Shown here piece after piece: positions 27,057-35,108 of a stretch of DNA of 64,000 nucleotides. The stretch is from GCA-2862585 sp036340235 (GTDB taxonomy: Bacteria; Bacteroidota; Bacteroidia; Flavobacteriales; UBA7312): the NCBI GenBank assembly GCA_036340235.1, contig JAYYZE010000029.1, forward strand, positions 3,008-67,007, in the 5' to 3' direction. Below the pieces are notes generated by a model. That model worked only from the letters and a program-made list of their open reading frames with translations. It did not search any database and was not told where the DNA came from. Positions within the stretch are counted from its first letter, which is position 1. The number at the start of each line of letters is the position of its first letter. A program made the position numbers and the translations under genes.

Positions 27057-27753
27057 ACTTGTACTCATTCCTTGCCCACTTAGTGACAATGATGTTTCCT
27101 CAGTGTTACCATCCAATCTTAGCTTTCATATAAACTCATGCACAACATTTATAGTAGAAAACCTAAGATCGGCTAGGCGATTTTTAATTAAAGCTGGCCT
27201 TGAATCCAACATTGATGATTTACATTTTTATGTATTAAACAAACACACTCAATCAGAAGCGTTAAATCCAATGCTTGAAAATGCCTTTAAAGGCGAAAAT
27301 ATAGGCTTAATTTCTGAAGCAGGATGCCCAGCGGTGGCCGATCCTGGCGGCGAAATTGTAGCATTAGCACACAAAAAACGTATCCCTGTACATCCTTTGG
27401 TTGGTCCATCTTCCATTTTGCTGGCACTTATGGCTTCTGGTATGAATGGACAGCAATTTGCTTTTAATGGCTACTTACCAAAAGATAGAAAAGAACGAAT
27501 TAAAAAAATACAATGGCTTGAACATCTTTCAAAAAAAACTAATCAAACTCAAATTTTTATAGAAACCCCTTTCCGAAACAATCACCTGATAAACGATTTA
27601 AGCCAATGCTGTCAACCCAATACGTTCATCACCATTGCTTCCAACCTAACATCAAAGAATGAAAAAATTGTACGCACAAAAGCCAAAGATTTAAAGAGTA
27701 TAAATATTGACATCCATAAAATACCTACTATTTTTTTAATGCACACATACTAA
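27037..27753 (+). CDS. SAM-dependent tetrapyrrole-type methyltransferase (RsmI-related)
   Basis: The 238-residue protein has the tetrapyrrole methylase fold: LVLIPCPLSDND near the N-terminus, FIVENLRSARRFL, LISEAGCPAVADPGGEIVAL (the SAM-binding GxP region) and LVGPSSILLALMASG. It is a shorter relative of the 16S rRNA 2'-O-methyltransferase RsmI, of the type found after dnaA in many Bacteroidota, and its RNA target is unproven. The start at 27037 (MHSEKGKLVLIPCP) is chosen over an upstream in-frame ATG because the extension has no family similarity. Confidence 0.82.
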   Translation: MHSEKGKLVLIPCPLSDNDVSSVLPSNLSFHINSCTTFIVENLRSARRFLIKAGLESNIDDLHFYVLNKHTQSEALNPMLENAFKGENIGLISEAGCPAVADPGGEIVALAHKKRIPVHPLVGPSSILLALMASGMNGQQFAFNGYLPKDRKERIKKIQWLEHLSKKTNQTQIFIETPFRNNHLINDLSQCCQPNTFITIASNLTSKNEKIVRTKAKDLKSINIDIHKIPTIFLMHTY

Positions 27754-27779
27754 AACGTATTTTATTTCATTAATATGTA

Positions 27780-27787
27780 TATATTAG
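27780..27787 (+). promoter_or_regulatory. TATATTAG box upstream of the START-like gene
   Basis: TATATTAG lies 17 bp before the ATG at 27805. The same element, or one differing by a base, precedes the barrel gene (59245-59252) and the ettA-like gene (31245-31252, minus) at 16-17 bp from their starts, so it may be a -7 variant. Confidence 0.3.
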
Positions 27788-27804
27788 GCAAAATTATATA
27801 GATT

Positions 27805-28179
27805 ATGATTTTTCATTTAGAATACCCTATACATTCCTCCATCAACATTCTTTTCGAACGGCTTAGTACCATTAGCGGTTTGTCTGAGTGGTTTGCCGAT
27901 GATGTTAATATTGATCGTGAAGGCATTTACACCTTTACTTGGGAAGGCAGTTCTCAACAAGCTCAATTAGTAAGTAAGAAAAAAGGCCAATTCGTTAGGT
28001 TTAAGTGGCTAGATTCTGCAGAAGATGAGTACTTTGAGTTCAAAATACAAATTGACGATTTAACCTCTGATGTTTCCTTAATAGTCACTGACTTTGCCGA
28101 TGATGATGAAGAAAAAGAAGATGCTATAAACCTTTGGGATACCCAAATAGATCTCCTCAAGAGTATCATTGGTTCCTAA
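27805..28179 (+). CDS. START-like (SRPBCC/AHSA1-type) domain protein
   Basis: This 124-residue cytoplasmic protein has the Bacteroidota START-like layout: a beta strand and helix (EYPIHSSINILFERLSTISG), LSEWFADDVN, a beta sheet (EGIYTFTWEGSSQQAQLVSK, FVRFKW, YFEFKIQ) and a long C-terminal helix. It is predicted to bind a hydrophobic ligand or peptide; the ligand is unknown. It sits 11 bp upstream of an LptF/G-type permease, which could hint at lipid handling, but that is inference only. An acidic DDDEEKED stretch precedes the last helix. Confidence 0.82.
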   Translation: MIFHLEYPIHSSINILFERLSTISGLSEWFADDVNIDREGIYTFTWEGSSQQAQLVSKKKGQFVRFKWLDSAEDEYFEFKIQIDDLTSDVSLIVTDFADDDEEKEDAINLWDTQIDLLKSIIGS

Positions 28180-28190
28180 AGAGAATCTCA

Positions 28191-29546
28191 ATGAAGAAGC
28201 TAAATTTATTTATCATAAAGTCCTTCATTGGCCCTTTTATTTTTACCTTTTTTTTAGCTCTCTTTTTGTTGTTAATGCAGTTCCTTTGGAAATACATTGA
28301 TGACCTTGTTGGCAAAGGCCTCCAAATCACTGAGGTTGGTAAGTTATTATTTTATGCTGCCGCTCGATTTGTTCCCATGGCTCTTCCCATTTCTGTGCTA
28401 TTATCATCCATCATGACCTTCGGAAATATTGCCGAAAAAAGTGAATTATTAGCTATAAAATCAGCAGGAATTTCTTTAAAACAATCCATGACTCCCCTCT
28501 TTTTTATTATTGTTTTTGTTAGCTGTTCTTCTTTTCTTTTCTCCAACTATTACATGCCCTATGCCAATCTTAAAGCAGGATCACTATTGTACGATATCCG
28601 AAAACAAAAACCGGCCTTGAACATCAAAGAAGGTATGTTTTACAATGAACTGAGTGGCTACAGCATTAAAATTGATAAAAAACTTGAAAATGGCGTTGAT
28701 CTTGAAGGAATCTTAATATACGACCACAATTCAGAAAAAGGAAACGACAAAGTCATAATAGCAGAAAAGGGAAAAATGTATATTTCAGAAAACGAACGTT
28801 ACTTTGTCATTGCCTTAGAAAATGGGCATAGCTACTATGAAATGGACTTGGACAAATCAAACAAACCTTTTCAACGATCTAATTTTAAAGAAGACATTTT
28901 ACGATTCGACCTCTCTGAGTTTGGGATGAAACGAAGCAGTGAAGACTTGTACAGAAATCACTATGCTATGATGAATAATAAACAACTCATTAATGCCATT
29001 GACTCAATTAACCAAAAAATCACGCAAAAAAAAGAGCGTTATGCTACTCAACTTTCAGAAAAAACCAAAGTTCAACGAACTAGCTTTTCGAACAAAGAAC
29101 AACCAAACACAGTGCTTTTAAACAAACAAAAAGCCTACACACGCGCCATAAATGATGTAAAATTTATTAAATCGATTATTAGAAACCATCAGAGAGAAAT
29201 GAAGTATCATCAGGAGATAGCCATTAAGCATGAAGTAGAATGGCACAGAAAATACACCATGGCCATTGCCTGTATTGTCTTTTTCCTACTGGGGGCTCCA
29301 CTTGGAGCTATTATCAAAAAGGGAGGTTTTGGAATGCCAGTCATAGTGTCTGTGGGATTTTTTATCGCTTTCCACATCATTTCGGTTACCACAGAAAAAA
29401 TGGTTAAAGAAGCAGAAATATCCGTAACGCAAGGAATGTGGACTGCCAATGCTATTTTACTACCAATAGGAATTTACCTCATAGTAACAGCCAATTCCGA
29501 CTCCCCATTACTCAGATGGCCATCTTTTTGGCCAAATAAATCCTAG
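28191..29546 (+). CDS. LptF/LptG family permease
   Basis: The protein (451 residues from ATG 28191) matches the YjgP/YjgQ family that forms the membrane part of the LPS exporter LptBFG. Three N-terminal membrane segments (for example FIGPFIFTFFLALFLLLMQF), a large beta-jellyroll periplasmic domain and three C-terminal segments (IACIVFFLLGAPLGAIIKKG) fit the family. Between them lies a long helical region (about residues 275-350). Bacteroidota usually have two such genes; only one is here, so it cannot be assigned to lptF or lptG. Its 3' end overlaps the convergent ABC-F gene by 4 bp. Confidence 0.88.
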   Translation: MKKLNLFIIKSFIGPFIFTFFLALFLLLMQFLWKYIDDLVGKGLQITEVGKLLFYAAARFVPMALPISVLLSSIMTFGNIAEKSELLAIKSAGISLKQSMTPLFFIIVFVSCSSFLFSNYYMPYANLKAGSLLYDIRKQKPALNIKEGMFYNELSGYSIKIDKKLENGVDLEGILIYDHNSEKGNDKVIIAEKGKMYISENERYFVIALENGHSYYEMDLDKSNKPFQRSNFKEDILRFDLSEFGMKRSSEDLYRNHYAMMNNKQLINAIDSINQKITQKKERYATQLSEKTKVQRTSFSNKEQPNTVLLNKQKAYTRAINDVKFIKSIIRNHQREMKYHQEIAIKHEVEWHRKYTMAIACIVFFLLGAPLGAIIKKGGFGMPVIVSVGFFIAFHIISVTTEKMVKEAEISVTQGMWTANAILLPIGIYLIVTANSDSPLLRWPSFWPNKS

Positions 29547-31228
29547 CGTACTAGTTTTTTGTACTTAATACGGCTAGGTCCAATATCTCCTAAGCGTTTT
29601 TTTCTATTTTCTTCATAATCACTATAGCCACCTTCAAAGAAATATACTTGTGAATCTCCTTCAAAGGCTAAAATATGGGTGCAAACCCTATCGAGAAACC
29701 ATCGATCATGAGAAATGATAACCGCACAACCACCAAAATTCTCTAAGCCCTCTTCCAAAGCACGTAAAGTGTTGACATCAAGATCGTTTGTAGGCTCATC
29801 TAACAGTAAGACATTTCCTTCTTCACGCAAGGTCATAGCTAAATGTAGCCGATTTCGTTCTCCACCTGACAAGACACCTACTTTTTTATTTTGATCCGAA
29901 CCCTGAAAATTAAATTTGGCTACGTATGAGCGAGAATTGACTTTCTTGCCTCCCACTTCCAAAAGTTCATTACCACCAGTAACTTGTTCCCAAATGGTAT
30001 TTTCTGGATTAATGTTAGCGTGTTGCTGATCAACGTATGAAACCTTTACAGTATTACCAATTGTAAAGTGACCTGAGTCGGCTTTTTCTTGTCCCATTAT
30101 CATCCTAAAAAGTGTGGTTTTTCCAGCACCATTAGGACCAATGATTCCTACAATACCTGCCGGAGGGAGTTTGAAGTTTAAGTCCTCATAGAGAAGCTTA
30201 TCGCCAAAGGCCTTGCTTACCCCATTAGCTTCAATGACGTTTGTCCCCAAACGAGGACCGGCAGGAATGTATAATTCTATTTTATCTTCTTGTTGTTTAT
30301 TCTCTTCACTTACCAACTTATCATAATTACTCAGTCGGGCTTTGGACTTAGATTGGCGTCCTTTGGGAGACATACGCACCCATTCCAATTCCCTTTCTAG
30401 TGTTTTTCGTCGTTTACTGGCTTGTTTTTCTTCTTGAGCCAGTCGCTTGGATTTTTGATCCAACCAGGAGGAATAATTCCCTTTCCAAGGTATGCCTTCT
30501 CCCCTGTCCAATTCCAAAATCCAGCCAGCCACATTATCGAGAAAATAGCGGTCGTGAGTAATAGCTATCACCGTGCCCTTGTAGTGCTGGAGATGTTGTT
30601 CTAGCCATTGTACTGACTCAGCATCTAGGTGGTTTGTGGGCTCATCCAAAAGCAAAATATCTGGTTCTTTGAGCAATAGGCGACATAGGGCCACACGCCG
30701 CTTTTCTCCTCCAGACAGTACCGAAATTGCTTTTTCACCATCCGGACAGCGCAAGGCGTCCATAGCAATGTTAAGCTTTGTCTCAAGGTCCCAAGCACCA
30801 GCAGCATCAATCCGATCTTGTAGGTCGCCTTGTTTTGCCATGAGGGCTTCCATTTTATCTGGGTTTTCATAAACCTCAGGCAATCCAAATTGATCGTTGA
30901 TGTCGTTGTATTCAGCAATCAAATCCACGGCATCTTGCATACCCTCTTTGACCACATCCATAACAGTTTTTGAATCTTCCATCTCAGGCTCCTGTGCCAA
31001 ATAGCCAATGCTGTGGTCTTTAGAAAAGTGCACGTCGCCTTGAAAAGACTTGTCAAGGCCTGCTATGATTTTCAAGAGCGTGGACTTTCCAGAGCCGTTG
31101 AGTCCAATTATACCAATTTTAGCACCATAAAAGAAGGACAGATGAATGTCTTTTAAAACTTGTTTGTTGTTAGAGGGAAAGGTCTTGCTGACCCGATTCA
31201 TGGAAAATATAATTTGTTGATCTGACAT
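29543..31228 (-). CDS. ettA: Energy-dependent translational throttle protein EttA (ABC-F)
   Basis: EttA binds the ribosomal E site and gates entry into elongation according to ATP/ADP. The 561-residue protein has two ABC domains with Walker A GLNGSGKSTL (near residue 42) and GPNGAGKTTL, two signatures (LSGGEKRRVALC and LSGGERNRLHLA), the ABC-F linker rich in Lys/Arg, and the EttA-type arm. Length (E. coli about 555) and full-length similarity make this a safe call. It is monocistronic and divergent from the tag gene. Confidence 0.93.
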   Translation of the reverse strand: MSDQQIIFSMNRVSKTFPSNNKQVLKDIHLSFFYGAKIGIIGLNGSGKSTLLKIIAGLDKSFQGDVHFSKDHSIGYLAQEPEMEDSKTVMDVVKEGMQDAVDLIAEYNDINDQFGLPEVYENPDKMEALMAKQGDLQDRIDAAGAWDLETKLNIAMDALRCPDGEKAISVLSGGEKRRVALCRLLLKEPDILLLDEPTNHLDAESVQWLEQHLQHYKGTVIAITHDRYFLDNVAGWILELDRGEGIPWKGNYSSWLDQKSKRLAQEEKQASKRRKTLERELEWVRMSPKGRQSKSKARLSNYDKLVSEENKQQEDKIELYIPAGPRLGTNVIEANGVSKAFGDKLLYEDLNFKLPPAGIVGIIGPNGAGKTTLFRMIMGQEKADSGHFTIGNTVKVSYVDQQHANINPENTIWEQVTGGNELLEVGGKKVNSRSYVAKFNFQGSDQNKKVGVLSGGERNRLHLAMTLREEGNVLLLDEPTNDLDVNTLRALEEGLENFGGCAVIISHDRWFLDRVCTHILAFEGDSQVYFFEGGYSDYEENRKKRLGDIGPSRIKYKKLVR

Positions 31229-31244
31229 AGTTAGGTATTTTGGG

Positions 31245-31252
31245 CTAATATC
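31245..31252 (-). promoter_or_regulatory. TATATTAG-like box (GATATTAG) upstream of ettA
   Basis: This minus-strand element is followed by GCCCAAAATACC and lies 16 bp before the ATG. It resembles the boxes at 27780 and 59245. Confidence 0.3.
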
Positions 31253-31312
31253 GTTATAAAAGCCCTGCTTTTAAAATTTTAAATACTTTTATAGCAGAAA
31301 ACACACACGATT

Positions 31313-31894
31313 TTGAAAAAACGATGCCAATGGCCTGGCGAAGATGCCCTAATGATACACTACCATGATGAAGAATGGGGTGTAGCTGTCTATGATGACA
31401 AGCGATGGTTCGAATACTTAGTATTAGATACTTTTCAAGCCGGGCTAAGTTGGAAGATTATTCTTCATAAACGAGAGGCTTTTCGACAGGTCTTTCATCA
31501 TTTCGATGTTCATAAAGTAGCTGCCATGAGCCATCAAGAAATGCACAACTGCCTACAAAACAAGGCCATTATCCGAAATTGGCTAAAGATAAAAGCCACA
31601 GTAACAAACGCTCAAGCGTTTTTGAAAATTCAATCCGAAGTTGGCAGTTTTAACCAATACATTTGGTCATTTACCAACGGGAAACCTATACACCACTACC
31701 ATGCTCATTCTGACGACCTACCAACAACTAGTGATGAGTCTCACGCCATGAGCAAAGACCTAAAAAACAGAGGGTTTACTTTTGTGGGAAGCACCATTTG
31801 TTACGCCTTTATGCAAGCGGCAGGTATGGTCAACGACCACACCATCGATTGCTTTCGCCACAAGGAAATTATAATGACCAATGCCCAGCAATAG
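31313..31894 (+). CDS. tag: DNA-3-methyladenine glycosylase I
   Basis: Tag removes 3-methyladenine from DNA. The 193-residue protein has all four zinc-snap ligands of the family: Cys5 (KKRCQWPG), His17 (YHDEEWG) and the C-terminal His and Cys of NDHTIDC. The helical core is present (FEYLVLDTFQAGLSWKIILH). The start is a TTG at 31313, because ATG at the next in-frame position would delete Cys5 and the conserved RCxW motif. A 7/8 promoter match (TACTTTTA) is at 31284-31291. Confidence 0.92.
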   Translation: MKKRCQWPGEDALMIHYHDEEWGVAVYDDKRWFEYLVLDTFQAGLSWKIILHKREAFRQVFHHFDVHKVAAMSHQEMHNCLQNKAIIRNWLKIKATVTNAQAFLKIQSEVGSFNQYIWSFTNGKPIHHYHAHSDDLPTTSDESHAMSKDLKNRGFTFVGSTICYAFMQAAGMVNDHTIDCFRHKEIIMTNAQQ

Positions 31895-31908
31895 TTCAGC
31901 ATATTTAG

Positions 31909-31916
31909 TATCTTTG
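31909..31916 (+). promoter_or_regulatory. -7 promoter box (TATCTTTG) for the peroxiredoxin gene
   Basis: A perfect TAnnTTTG lies 38 bp before the ATG at 31955, predicting a leader of about 35 nt. Confidence 0.5.
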
Positions 31917-31954
31917 CATCTCAATTATTATTAATAATCAAACACTGAATAAAT

Positions 31955-32584
31955 ATGGTATTAGTAGGAAAAAAAGCACCCAGTTTTAGCACCAAGGCGG
32001 TTGTCAATGGTGGCGATATAGTAGAAAATTTTTCTTTGAATCAGTTCATCGGAAAAAAACACGTAATATTTTTCTTTTACCCTAAGGATTTTACCTTTGT
32101 TTGTCCTTCTGAATTACACGCATTTCAAGCTAAATTGGACGAATTCAAAGCCAAAGGCGTGGAAGTGGTGGCTTGCTCAACAGACACTCCCGAATCACAC
32201 TGGGGATGGTTGCAAGTAGACAAAAACAATGGCGGCATCAAGGGAGTAACCTATCCACTAGTCGCTGATCAAACTAAAACCATTACTGAAAACTTCGGTA
32301 TTTTGTTTGGCGACTATTTTATTAATGAAAATGATGAATTGGAAGCCGACGGGCCAATGATTGCTTTCCGAGGCCTGTTCCTTATCGATAAGGAGGGCAT
32401 TGTGCAGCACCAAATCGTCAACAACTTACCATTAGGTAGAAATGTGGACGAAGCACTTCGAATGGTGGATGCCTTACAGCACCACGAAGAAGAAGGCGAA
32501 GTGTGCCCTGCTAACTGGGAGAAAGGAAAAGACGCTATGAAGGAAAACTTTGCTGGCGTGGCCGATTACCTTTCAAAGCACTAA
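31955..32584 (+). CDS. 2-Cys peroxiredoxin
   Basis: This 209-residue thiol peroxidase reduces hydrogen peroxide and organic hydroperoxides. The peroxidatic cysteine is Cys50 in KDFTFVCPSEL, and the resolving cysteine is Cys184 in EVCPANWEKG, the typical AhpC/Prx1 layout with a C-terminal resolving loop. It has no adjacent ahpF, so it presumably uses thioredoxin. It has its own promoter and terminator. Confidence 0.95.
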   Translation: MVLVGKKAPSFSTKAVVNGGDIVENFSLNQFIGKKHVIFFFYPKDFTFVCPSELHAFQAKLDEFKAKGVEVVACSTDTPESHWGWLQVDKNNGGIKGVTYPLVADQTKTITENFGILFGDYFINENDELEADGPMIAFRGLFLIDKEGIVQHQIVNNLPLGRNVDEALRMVDALQHHEEEGEVCPANWEKGKDAMKENFAGVADYLSKH

Positions 32585-32602
32585 ATAACAGCTATATTTA
32601 TG

Positions 32603-32632
32603 AAAAAAACCGAGTATTTACTCGGTTTTTTT
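32603..32632. terminator. Bidirectional terminator between the peroxiredoxin and phosphohexomutase genes
   Basis: CCGAGT, a 4-base loop and ACTCGG form a 6-bp stem (32610-32625), with seven A before and seven T after. It serves the plus-strand peroxiredoxin gene and the converging phosphohexomutase gene. Confidence 0.85.
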
Positions 32633-32661
32633 ATGTTAACTAATTATGAGATTGCTTTTAG

Positions 32662-34047
32662 CTACTTGAGAAGTTCTTGATGTACTTTTTCTAAGATGTC
32701 AAAGCACTTAGCTTGGTTGGCAGCCTCGGCGTAAGTTCTTAAGACAGGCTCGGTCCCAGAAGGACGTATCATCACCCAGCTATCTTGATCAAAATAGAAT
32801 TTATAGCCATCAAGGTCTTCGACTTTTACTACCGGCATTCCACCAAAAGAGGTGTAGCCACCATCTTGGCATCGTGCCATGATACTTTGTTTTTTGGATT
32901 CGTCGATGTGTAAATCGATGCGTTCGAAAGCAAAGCCTCCTACTATATCGTAAACCTCTTTAATAAGGTCATCCAAGCTCTTTCCTGTTTTGGCCATGTA
33001 TTCCCAAATGACCAATCCCATCCATATGCCATCTCTTTCTGGAATGTGACCTTTGATAGCTATACCACCAGACTCTTCCCCTCCCAAGAGGCAATCTTCT
33101 TCCAACATAATGCCAGCGATATGTTTAAAGCCAATTTTAACCGTTTGGTGTTCTAGTCCATAATGGGCGCACATCTTAGCCACTTTGACAGAGCACGAAA
33201 AGGCGGAAACCACCTTACCTTTCATGCCTTTGTATTTTACTAAATAATGAATGAGCAGAAGAATAATGTGGTGCGAATCTATGAATTGTCCTTTGGCATT
33301 GTAGAGCCCAATCCTATCGGCATCGCCATCGGTGGCTAGTCCACAATCTATATCACCACTTTGCTTTATGTAGTTGGAAAATTCGTTAAGATTTCGGTGA
33401 ATGGGTTCAGGAGCAGTGCCATTGAAGCCCGGATTGTCAGTACAATGAAATAAGGTGGTATCAGGCAACAGTGACGGAATGGCTTTTCTGCCAGCGCCAA
33501 ACATAGCATCAAAGCCCAATCGCAAATCGGAAGAGCGAATGGCCTCCAAATCAAAATGTTGGGCCGCTTTATCAAGATATAGCTGATGAAAATCGGCTTG
33601 TTGGACACCATCTAGTCCCAATGCATTTAAATCCAATCCATGTATTTCGGGGATAAGGTCTTCCACGGCTTGGATATCTTTAGGCAACAAAGGCCCCCCA
33701 AAATGGCCCTTTAGTTTGTATCCATTGTATTCAGGGGGGTTGTGACTGGCGGTAATCACTATCCCAATTTGAGCCTGGTGCTCTAAAACCGCCAACGACA
33801 GCATGGGCGTAGTCACAAACTGATTGGCCATAACGACCTCAATACCCATGTGATGTAATACCTTGGCAGTTGTTTGAGCAAATAGGGCCCCACCAAAACG
33901 GCAATCGTGTCCCACGACTGCCTTGGGGTGTTGGTACTTGTCGTTAAGCCACTTGGCAACGGCCACACAAACTCTTGCTACATTATCTACTGTATATTCT
34001 TCAGCTATGATGGCTCTCCAACCATCGGTTCCAAATTTTATATTCAT
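32662..34047 (-). CDS. Alpha-D-phosphohexomutase (phosphoglucomutase/phosphomannomutase family)
   Basis: The 461-residue enzyme moves phosphate between the C1 and C6 of hexoses. The active phosphoserine is Ser101 in TASHNPPEYNGYK, the Mg-binding loop is TDGDADRIG and the phosphate-binding loop is RPSGTEPVLR at the C-terminus. The sugar specificity is not clear from sequence. It follows mltG by a few bases and ends the dapF-cytochrome-mltG unit at the terminator. Confidence 0.93.
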   Translation of the reverse strand: MNIKFGTDGWRAIIAEEYTVDNVARVCVAVAKWLNDKYQHPKAVVGHDCRFGGALFAQTTAKVLHHMGIEVVMANQFVTTPMLSLAVLEHQAQIGIVITASHNPPEYNGYKLKGHFGGPLLPKDIQAVEDLIPEIHGLDLNALGLDGVQQADFHQLYLDKAAQHFDLEAIRSSDLRLGFDAMFGAGRKAIPSLLPDTTLFHCTDNPGFNGTAPEPIHRNLNEFSNYIKQSGDIDCGLATDGDADRIGLYNAKGQFIDSHHIILLLIHYLVKYKGMKGKVVSAFSCSVKVAKMCAHYGLEHQTVKIGFKHIAGIMLEEDCLLGGEESGGIAIKGHIPERDGIWMGLVIWEYMAKTGKSLDDLIKEVYDIVGGFAFERIDLHIDESKKQSIMARCQDGGYTSFGGMPVVKVEDLDGYKFYFDQDSWVMIRPSGTEPVLRTYAEAANQAKCFDILEKVHQELLK

Positions 34048-34052
34048 CTGTT

Positions 34053-35108
34053 TTAGCGTTTTATATTTCGTTCATTTAATGCCTTTCTGTACTTAGCCGC
34101 ATTGGCATAGTGTTCGGACGCCTTAACGGCAAAACTATGAAATCCAGAAAAATCAGCTTTAGCACACATGTAAAGATAGTTGTGTGCTTCGGCATTCAAC
34201 ACCGATTCAATGGCTTGAATTGATGGCATACATATAGGGCCTATGGGTAAGCCCTTGTTTCGATAGGTATTGTAAGGTGAGTCAATTTTTAAATCTTTTT
34301 TGAGCACCCTGCGTATGGAAAAGTCACCCAAAGCATAGATAACTGTTGGGTCAGATTGAAGGCGCATATTCTTTTTAAGGCGATTTAAGTATAAGCCAGC
34401 TATGGTAGCTTGCTCTTCTTTCCTAAAGGATTCTTTTTCAACAACAGAAGCCAGAGTGGTCACGTCTGCCAATGTTAAGCCTAGAGCTTTGGCTTGGGCT
34501 CTTCGTTTATCGTTCCAAAAGTGATGGTGTTCGGCCACCATTCGTGACAAAAAGCGTTCCACAGGCGTGTTCCAATAAAATTCGTAAGTATTGGGAATAA
34601 ACAATGATGATACGGTGTATGGACTTAACTTACTTTCTTCCAAAAATGCCGTATCTAACATGGCCTGTAACAACTCTAAAGAATCTATTTCTAGTTGTTG
34701 GGCAATTTTGCCGGCAAATTCTTCTTTGGTTCTCAAGTTGTTGAACACCACACTGATGGGGGTTTGACGACCAGATCGTAATAGGTTTACCAAGTCGTTG
34801 TTACTCATGCCATCTTTCAGCAAATAACGGCCAGATTTAACCGAAAGATCGTTGTAGCGCTTGCGTTCAGATATCCAAATGAAAGAAGCAGGATTATCAA
34901 TAATGCCTTGATCTGATAATAGTTGCAAGACCATTTCAAAACTAGCACCGGTGGGAATATCAATAAAGGTTTCTTTGTCAGTGTAAAGAGATACGTTGGG
35001 GTAATATATTCTATTGTAAAGTACCGAAGCGGTGATGATACCACTAAGCATCAATACCCCTACTAAACTCCAAAAAAATTTAAACAAAAAACTTTTTTTT
35101 CTCGCCAT
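34053..35108 (-). CDS. mltG: Endolytic murein transglycosylase MltG
   Basis: MltG cleaves nascent peptidoglycan strands and sets glycan chain ends. The 351-residue protein has one N-terminal membrane helix (residues 9-30), a LysM-like domain and the YceG catalytic domain with the motif VVEKESFRKEEQATIAGLYL (Glu in VEKES) followed by LQSDPTVIYALGD. Its ATG overlaps the stop of the cytochrome gene (TAATG). Confidence 0.94.
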   Translation of the reverse strand: MARKKSFLFKFFWSLVGVLMLSGIITASVLYNRIYYPNVSLYTDKETFIDIPTGASFEMVLQLLSDQGIIDNPASFIWISERKRYNDLSVKSGRYLLKDGMSNNDLVNLLRSGRQTPISVVFNNLRTKEEFAGKIAQQLEIDSLELLQAMLDTAFLEESKLSPYTVSSLFIPNTYEFYWNTPVERFLSRMVAEHHHFWNDKRRAQAKALGLTLADVTTLASVVEKESFRKEEQATIAGLYLNRLKKNMRLQSDPTVIYALGDFSIRRVLKKDLKIDSPYNTYRNKGLPIGPICMPSIQAIESVLNAEAHNYLYMCAKADFSGFHSFAVKASEHYANAAKYRKALNERNIKR